A stretch of 35,926 nucleotides of DNA. Source: Rhizobiales bacterium UBA697 (lineage in GTDB: Bacteria; Pseudomonadota; Alphaproteobacteria; Rhizobiales; Ancalomicrobiaceae). The notes beneath the pieces were generated by a model that saw only the letters and a program-made list of their open reading frames with translations, was not told the DNA's origin and did no database searches. The position numbers and the translations under genes are program-made. The stretch covers positions 10,621 through 46,546 of the forward strand of contig DBMN01000209.1 of the NCBI GenBank assembly GCA_002298965.1. Reading direction: 5' to 3'. Positions 31,581 through 35,926 of the stretch are shown one piece after another (the stretch's first letter is position 1; each line of letters starts with the position of its first letter).

Positions 31581-32663
31581 ATGACCACCACCGTCACGCT
31601 GCGCGAGAGCCATTTCGGCGAAGCCGAATACGAGTTGCTGCGCTCCGGCGCACTCACCGCCCGCCCCTTCCGCTATCCGAGCGGCATCGCGGCGATCCGG
31701 CTCGCCAACGACCGCGGCCACCTCGTCGTGCTGCCCTTCATGGGCCAGATGATCTGGGACGCGGTCTTCGACGGCGTCGATCTCGGCATGAAGGACATGT
31801 TCGCCGAGCCGCGCCCCGCCGACACGATCGTCGGCACCTACGGCTGCTTCGCCTTCCACTCGGGCCTCCTCAGCAACGGCTGCCCGTCGCCCGCCGACAC
31901 CCATCCGCTGCACGGCGAGATGCCCTGCGCGCCGATGCAGTCGGCCGCGCTCGAGATCGGCGAGGACGCCGAGGGGCCCTATCTGGCGCTCACCGGCACG
32001 CGCGAATGGGTGATGGGCTTCGGCGATCACTATCGCGCCACCCCGCGCATCGTGCTCCGGCCGGGCACCGCGCTCTTCGACTTCGGCATCGAGGTCGAGA
32101 ACCTCGCCTCGGCGCCGATGGACCTGATGTACATGGCGCACGTCAACTTCGCGCTGGTCAGGGGCGGACGCATCGTCCAGCCCGCGCCCTTCGACGCGGC
32201 CCACACCGTGGTGCGCTCGGTGGTGCCCGGCCACGTCCGGCCGACGCCGGCCTATCTCGCCTTCATCGAGGAACTGGCGCGCGATCCGTCGAGCTCGGCC
32301 GTCCTCGATCGGCCCGAGCGCTACGACCCCGAGCAGGTGTTCTACGTCCGCGGGGTGCGCCGCGGCGCCGACGGGCGCACGGCGATGATGCAGGTCGGCC
32401 CGAAGGGCGACGCCCTGACCATCGCCTGGAACCCCGACGACCTGCCGCACACCGTGCGCTGGATCTTCGACAACGGCGATCAGCAGGTCGCCGCCTTCGC
32501 CCTGCCGGCGACCTGCGAGCCGGAAGGCCGCATCGCCGAGAAGGCCAAGGGCCACGTCCGTTCGCTGGCGCCTGGCGCCGCCGCCGCCTTCTCCGTCCGT
32601 CTCGGCCATCTCGACAGCGGGGAAGCCGCGCGCGTCGAGGCCGAGATCGGCAAGTTCCGTTGA
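31581..32663 (+). CDS. Aldose 1-epimerase-like protein (DUF4432; DeoM-like mutarotase)
   Basis: The 360-residue protein has a galactose-mutarotase-like beta-sandwich: HLVVLPFMGQMIWDAVFDGVDL, CFAFHSGLLSNGCPSPADTHPLHGEMP (two probable catalytic-region histidines) and DLMYMAHVNFAL. It is a DUF4432-type aldose epimerase. Salmonella DeoM, encoded with deoK and deoP, is a mutarotase specific for deoxyribose. The place of this gene directly before deoK suggests the same role, interconverting deoxyribose anomers before phosphorylation. An AGAGGGTG site precedes the ATG. I did not align it with DeoM, so the name is a context-based inference. Confidence 0.82.
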   Translation: MTTTVTLRESHFGEAEYELLRSGALTARPFRYPSGIAAIRLANDRGHLVVLPFMGQMIWDAVFDGVDLGMKDMFAEPRPADTIVGTYGCFAFHSGLLSNGCPSPADTHPLHGEMPCAPMQSAALEIGEDAEGPYLALTGTREWVMGFGDHYRATPRIVLRPGTALFDFGIEVENLASAPMDLMYMAHVNFALVRGGRIVQPAPFDAAHTVVRSVVPGHVRPTPAYLAFIEELARDPSSSAVLDRPERYDPEQVFYVRGVRRGADGRTAMMQVGPKGDALTIAWNPDDLPHTVRWIFDNGDQQVAAFALPATCEPEGRIAEKAKGHVRSLAPGAAAAFSVRLGHLDSGEAARVEAEIGKFR

Positions 32664-32679
32664 TCCCGAGGAGACCGTC

Positions 32680-33600
32680 ATGCCCGTGAAGATCGCCGTC
32701 GTCGGTTCCAACATGGTGGACCTGATCAGCTACATCACCCGCATGCCCGACCGCGGCGAGACGGTGGAGGCGCCGGACTTCCGCATGGGCTGCGGCGGCA
32801 AGGGCGCCAACCAGGCGGTCGCCGCCGCCAAGCTCGGCGCCGAGGTGACGATGGTGACCAAGGTCGGTGACGACGCCTTCGCCGACACGACCATCGCCAA
32901 CTTCCGCCGCTTCGGCATCGACACGAAACACGTCGAGAAGGTGCCCGGCGTCTCGTCGGGCGTCGCGCCGATCTTCGTCGAGCCGTCGGGCGAGAACTCG
33001 ATCCTGATCATCAAGGGCGCCAACGGCCACCTCGCGCCCGCCGACGTCGACCGTGCCGCCGACGATCTGAAGCGCGCCGATCTCATCCTGATGCAGCTCG
33101 AGGTGCCGCTCGAGACCGTCTATCACACCATCGAATTCGCCGCGGCGAACGGCATCGAGACGGTGCTCAACCCGGCGCCTGCCGCCGCGCTCGATCTCGC
33201 CCGCATCTCCAAGGTGACGTTCCTGACGCCGAACCAGACCGAGCTCGCGCTCCTCACCGGCATGCCGGTCGGCGACGAGGTCGAGGCGATCGTCGCCGCC
33301 AAGTCGCTGGTCGACAAGGGCATCCGCGTCGTCGTGGTGACGCTCGGCTCGCGCGGCGCGCTGCTGGTCGACGGCAAGGGCGTCACCCGCATCCCGCCGG
33401 TTGCCGTGAAGCCGGTCGACACCACGGGTGCCGGCGACGCCTTCATCGGCTCCTTTGCCCGCTTCTACGGCGAGAGCCGCGACGTCGAGGCCTCGCTGAA
33501 GCTCGCCGCCCGCTACGCCGCGGACTCGATCACCCGCCCCGGCACCCAGACCTCCTACGCCACGGCGGAAGAATTCGCCGCCCTGCGCGGGGCCGAATGA
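32680..33600 (+). CDS. deoK: Deoxyribokinase (PfkB/ribokinase family)
   Basis: The 306-residue sugar kinase has the two PfkB signatures: GCGGKGANQAVAAAKLG (about 37-53) and DTTGAGDAFIGSFA with catalytic base Asp253. The N-terminal GSNMVDLISY replaces the GSINAD-like motif of true ribokinases and, as I recall, is shared with Salmonella DeoK, as are KVGDDAFAD, EKVPGVSSGVAPIFV and LQLEVPLETVYHTIEF-like stretches. It should convert 2-deoxy-D-ribose to its 5-phosphate, the substrate of DeoC in the same operon. It starts 16 bp after the mutarotase gene and ends the operon before an intrinsic terminator. Confidence 0.88.
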   Translation: MPVKIAVVGSNMVDLISYITRMPDRGETVEAPDFRMGCGGKGANQAVAAAKLGAEVTMVTKVGDDAFADTTIANFRRFGIDTKHVEKVPGVSSGVAPIFVEPSGENSILIIKGANGHLAPADVDRAADDLKRADLILMQLEVPLETVYHTIEFAAANGIETVLNPAPAAALDLARISKVTFLTPNQTELALLTGMPVGDEVEAIVAAKSLVDKGIRVVVVTLGSRGALLVDGKGVTRIPPVAVKPVDTTGAGDAFIGSFARFYGESRDVEASLKLAARYAADSITRPGTQTSYATAEEFAALRGAE

Positions 33601-33606
33601 CCGGAC

Positions 33607-33628
33607 GCCCGGCGGAGGCACGCCGGGC
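33607..33628 (+). other. Hairpin just after deoK
   Basis: Perfect 8-bp stem GCCCGGCG/CGCCGGGC with loop GAGGCA, six bases after the deoK stop. It precedes the T-tailed terminator and may help 3'-end stability or termination. Confidence 0.5.
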
Positions 33629-33645
33629 AGGAAGACCGAGACCCG

Positions 33646-33677
33646 AACGGGGTCCGTCTCACGACGGGCCCCGTTTT
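33646..33677 (+). terminator. Rho-independent terminator of the deo operon
   Basis: Stem AACGGGGTCCGTC/GACGGGCCCCGTT (13 bp with one G-U wobble), loop TCAC, followed by further T residues. It is the only hairpin in the window with a T tail and closes the 26080-33600 operon. Confidence 0.85.
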
Positions 33678-33772
33678 CGCGTGCCCAATCGTTCGGCACG
33701 ACACTCCGGCATCGACCGAGACGGGAACGCCCCGCCGTGGCACCTTGGGCGCCTCGCCATGGGGGCTCCGGA

Positions 33773-35002
33773 ATGATCGTCGCGCGCACCAGTCTCACCC
33801 ATCCGCTGCAGATCGCCGAAGTGCGCGCGAGCCCGGAACACGGGCGCATCGGCATCACCTTCTGCCCCGGCAAACAGGACATGGACGCCATGTCGGGCGC
33901 CTGGGCGCGGGATCTTTCGACCGATCTCGACGCGATCGTCGCCTGGGGCGCGACGGCACTCGTGACGCTGGTCGAACCGGCCGAACTCTCCACCCTGAAG
34001 GTCGCCGATCTCGGCCCCATGGCGCTGGCGCGCGGGCTCGACTGGCGCCATCTGCCGATCCCCGACTTCTCGGTGCCCTCCCCCGCCTTCGAGCGCCGCT
34101 GGCTCGCCGACGGTCACCACATCCGCGCGCGGCTCCGCGCCGGCGAGGACGTCGTCGTCCACTGCAAGGGCGGTCTCGGCCGCGCCGGCATGATCGCCGC
34201 ACGCCTCCTCGCCGAACTCGGCGTCGAGCCCGAACGGGCGATCCGCGACGTCCGTGCCGTCCGCAAGGGGGCGATCGAGACGCACGGCCAGCTCGCGCTC
34301 GTCCGCCGCACCACGGAGATCGCGGCCGAAGGCCTCGACGTCGCCAACCTTCGCAAGGTCGGCGGCCAGCTCGGCTCCAACCCCGGCGGCATCCACGAGG
34401 ACGATCTCGGGCGGCGGTACTACGTCAAGACGCCCGAGACGCCGGCGCTCGCCCGCAACGAACGGCTGGCGGCGGCGCTCTATCGCCTGGCCGGTACCCC
34501 GACGCTGGTCCACGTGCCGATCATGGGCGACGCCCATGTCGCGACCGTCTTCGTCGACCTCGCCAAGCGCAGCCTCGCCCGTTTCGACCCGGCCGAGCGG
34601 CGGCAGGCGCGGCGCTGGTTCGCCGTCCATGCCTGGACCGCCAATTGGGATGCCGTCGGCTTCGACGGCGACAACCAGGGCGTGGTCGACGGCGTCGCGA
34701 CGACGCTCGACGTCGGCGGCGCGCTGGAGTTCCGCGCCCAGGGTGACCCCAAGGGCGACGCCTTCGGCAAGAGCGTCGGCGAGATCGAAACCCTGCGGAC
34801 GAACCCCGACAACCCGCACGCCGCCCGCCTCTTCGGCGACATGACGCCGGCGGAGATCGTGAAGGCGATCGCGGTCGTCACCCGTATTCCCGACGGCGCG
34901 ATCCGCCGGGTGGTGGCGGAGGGCGGCGGCAGTCCGGCGCTCGCCGACAAGCTCGTCGCCCGCAAGGCCGACCTGAACGACCGCGCCGGCCGGATGATCT
35001 GA
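33773..35002 (+). CDS. Dual-specificity-type phosphatase fused to a kinase-like domain
   Basis: The 409-residue cytoplasmic protein has no signal or membrane segment. Residues about 20-185 form a CDKN3-like dual-specificity/tyrosine phosphatase domain: general-acid candidate Asp98 (PIPDFSVP) and the P-loop HCKGGLGRAG with nucleophile Cys131 and Arg137. Residues about 195-409 form a kinase-like domain: Gly-rich GGQLGSNPGGIHED (197-210), Lys219 in RYYVK, Asn229-Glu230, then candidate catalytic NWD (Asp293), Asn301 and LDVGG (Asp313). The second half resembles SNPGG-type kinase-like modules related in layout to HipA/PI-kinase folds. The family assignment is by motif only. Both active sites look intact. 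The ATG at 33773 is preferred to GTG at 33737, whose extra residues are not domain-like. The gene stands alone after the deo terminator. Substrates unknown. Confidence 0.8.
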   Translation: MIVARTSLTHPLQIAEVRASPEHGRIGITFCPGKQDMDAMSGAWARDLSTDLDAIVAWGATALVTLVEPAELSTLKVADLGPMALARGLDWRHLPIPDFSVPSPAFERRWLADGHHIRARLRAGEDVVVHCKGGLGRAGMIAARLLAELGVEPERAIRDVRAVRKGAIETHGQLALVRRTTEIAAEGLDVANLRKVGGQLGSNPGGIHEDDLGRRYYVKTPETPALARNERLAAALYRLAGTPTLVHVPIMGDAHVATVFVDLAKRSLARFDPAERRQARRWFAVHAWTANWDAVGFDGDNQGVVDGVATTLDVGGALEFRAQGDPKGDAFGKSVGEIETLRTNPDNPHAARLFGDMTPAEIVKAIAVVTRIPDGAIRRVVAEGGGSPALADKLVARKADLNDRAGRMI

Positions 35003-35039
35003 CATCCGACCGGCGCGTTCCCCACCGTATTCCTGGTCT

Positions 35040-35062
35040 GCGATCGGTCAGGCACCGATCGC
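35040..35062. terminator. Hairpin between convergent genes
   Basis: Perfect 9-bp stem GCGATCGGT/ACCGATCGC with loop CAGGC. It overlaps the last codons and stop of the minus-strand oxidoreductase gene and lies 38 bp after the phosphatase-kinase stop. A shared terminator is likely, although no T run follows. Confidence 0.5.
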
Positions 35063-35926
35063 ATGGCCGTCCGGATCGGCATTCGCCGCCGCTTCCGACG
35101 GCTTCGCCGCCTGCGTCAGCGTCGCCAGACGCGCCGCGAGCTCGTCGTAGCGCGCGCGGATCGCCTCGGCCTCGGCCGTGCGTTCGGCCATCGCCTTGGC
35201 GGCATCGCGGCCGGCGAGGTGACGCAGCAGACGCCAGTTGCGCCGCCGCTCCTCGACCAGACGGACGATCGGATCCGGCACCGCGAAGCGGACGAGCTTG
35301 CGGTCGATCACCTGGTAGAGGAAGGGCACGCGGCCCGCGCGCTCTTCGGCCGGAAGGTCGATCCACTCGTGGATCGGCACGCCGGCGACGTCGTCGGCCA
35401 TCGGCCGCGGCTGGAACTGCTTCTTGAAGCGGCCTTCCTCGTGGGCGAAGTCGGCCGGGGTCAGCGGCACTTCCATCGTCTGCGTCACGCCGTTCTCGTC
35501 GTCCCACTCCAGTTCGACGGTGGTCCAGTCCTGCTCGGCGTCCGGGTTGCCGGCGAGCGACAGGCGCGCCCGCGCCGACGGCTCGACCCGCGGGTCGTGG
35601 ACGAAGAGCGGCGACACGCGGCTGCGGACCGCGAGACGGGCATGACCGCTCGCCACCGCGTCGCCGATGCCGTTTTCGCCCTGGCAGGGCGTGTGGACGT
35701 CGATCACCACCGGGCCGTCGCGATAGTCGAGCGCGGCGAGCACGTTCTTGAGGAAGTGCCCCTGCATCGCCGGGGTCGACTGCACCACCATCACCTTCGG
35801 GTGGAAGGCGGCGATCAGTCCGAGTTCCTTGCGGTCGTCGGTCTTGCCGGCATGGGCGGCGCCCACGCTGGCGAGGTCGGAGTCCTGACCGAGGAAGCTC
35901 GAGGTCGAGGCCTGGCCGCCGGTGTT
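35048..35926 (-). CDS. 2-oxoacid:ferredoxin oxidoreductase, C-terminal TPP-domain part (5' end outside window)
   Basis: The frame is open to the window edge and gives 292 residues. The first visible residues NTGGQASTSSFLGQ match the thiamine-pyrophosphate/Mg site (YxNTGGQ-type) of pyruvate:ferredoxin/flavodoxin oxidoreductases. KELGLIAAFHPKVMVVQSTPAMQGHFLK and VVIDVHTPCQGENGIGD are also typical of the beta-type domain. The C-terminal about 120 residues form a helical, Glu/Arg/Ala-rich extension. The likely reaction is oxidative decarboxylation of pyruvate or another 2-oxoacid with ferredoxin reduction, which would suit anaerobic metabolism or nitrogen fixation. The substrate and partner domains lie outside the window. 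Confidence 0.8.
   Translation of the reverse strand, partial: NTGGQASTSSFLGQDSDLASVGAAHAGKTDDRKELGLIAAFHPKVMVVQSTPAMQGHFLKNVLAALDYRDGPVVIDVHTPCQGENGIGDAVASGHARLAVRSRVSPLFVHDPRVEPSARARLSLAGNPDAEQDWTTVELEWDDENGVTQTMEVPLTPADFAHEEGRFKKQFQPRPMADDVAGVPIHEWIDLPAEERAGRVPFLYQVIDRKLVRFAVPDPIVRLVEERRRNWRLLRHLAGRDAAKAMAERTAEAEAIRARYDELAARLATLTQAAKPSEAAANADPDGHAIGA

Noticed and set aside
29226..32714. 1162-codon minus-strand open frame across the sugar permeases and epimerase
   Set aside because: Antisense to well-supported membrane and epimerase genes; the product is Asp/Glu/Arg/His-rich with no domain, an artefact of GC-biased codon use.
1..35926. CRISPR array, tRNA, rRNA, insertion sequence or phage genes
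   Set aside because: I found no regularly spaced repeats, no transposase or integrase motifs and no recognisable RNA gene anywhere in the window.

Overview
The window is about 36 kb of very GC-rich DNA (roughly 70% by eye) packed with genes in short operons. The gene content (nirK-nirV with a Dnr/NnrR-type regulator, a MhpR-like IclR regulator beside a branched-chain-type ABC importer and PcaIJ, many solute-binding-protein importers) points to a metabolically versatile, facultatively anaerobic alphaproteobacterium, probably of the Hyphomicrobiales. I cannot name a genus. I saw no rRNA, tRNA, CRISPR array, insertion sequence, integrase or phage gene. The window looks like chromosomal catabolic territory and not a mobile island.

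Layout. (1) 1-651: 3' end of acetate kinase. (2) 703-14827: an apparent aromatic-acid or polyphenol catabolic region. It holds a two-subunit molybdenum hydroxylase of the pyrogallol-phloroglucinol transhydroxylase/resorcinol hydroxylase family, a VOC (extradiol-dioxygenase-like) protein, a hotdog thioesterase, a MhpR-like IclR regulator, a beta-keto acid cleavage enzyme (BKACE), a fumarylacetoacetate-hydrolase-family enzyme, a five-gene Liv-type ABC importer, and both subunits of a 3-oxoadipate-type CoA-transferase. Three copies of one 17-bp palindrome lie in the two divergent promoter regions and tie the region into a likely IclR regulon. (3) 14919-17577: an outer-membrane beta-barrel protein convergent with a Tat-exported metallophosphoesterase. 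(4) 17978-21623 (minus): a GntR/FCD regulator followed by a polar amino-acid-type ABC importer. (5) 21914-25063: a denitrification block (DUF1858 redox-disulfide protein, cysteine-free Dnr/NnrR-type regulator, copper nitrite reductase nirK, nirV), with TTG-N8-CAA boxes before both plus-strand units. (6) 25082-33600: a 2-deoxy-D-ribose catabolic locus (DeoR repressor, DeoC aldolase, sugar ABC importer, DeoM-like mutarotase, DeoK deoxyribokinase). Its operator carries the same outer arms as I recall for the E. coli DeoR operator, and it ends in a strong intrinsic terminator. (7) 33773-35002: a single protein joining a CX5R dual-specificity-type phosphatase domain to a kinase-like domain. (8) 35048-35926 (minus, cut by the window edge): C-terminal part of a 2-oxoacid:ferredoxin oxidoreductase.

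How the parts may work together. In region 2 the Liv-type importer could bring in an aromatic or ring-derived acid. The molybdoenzyme would hydroxylate or transhydroxylate a polyphenol, the VOC and FAH-family proteins are candidates for ring opening and C-C hydrolysis, and BKACE plus PcaIJ would feed a beta-keto acid into CoA metabolism. The combination is unusual, and two features of the molybdoenzyme look new to me: an extra SCP2-like N-terminal domain, and the coordinated loss of all four cysteines for one [4Fe-4S] cluster in the small subunit. The other candidate for a new system is the phosphatase-kinase fusion at 33773-35002.
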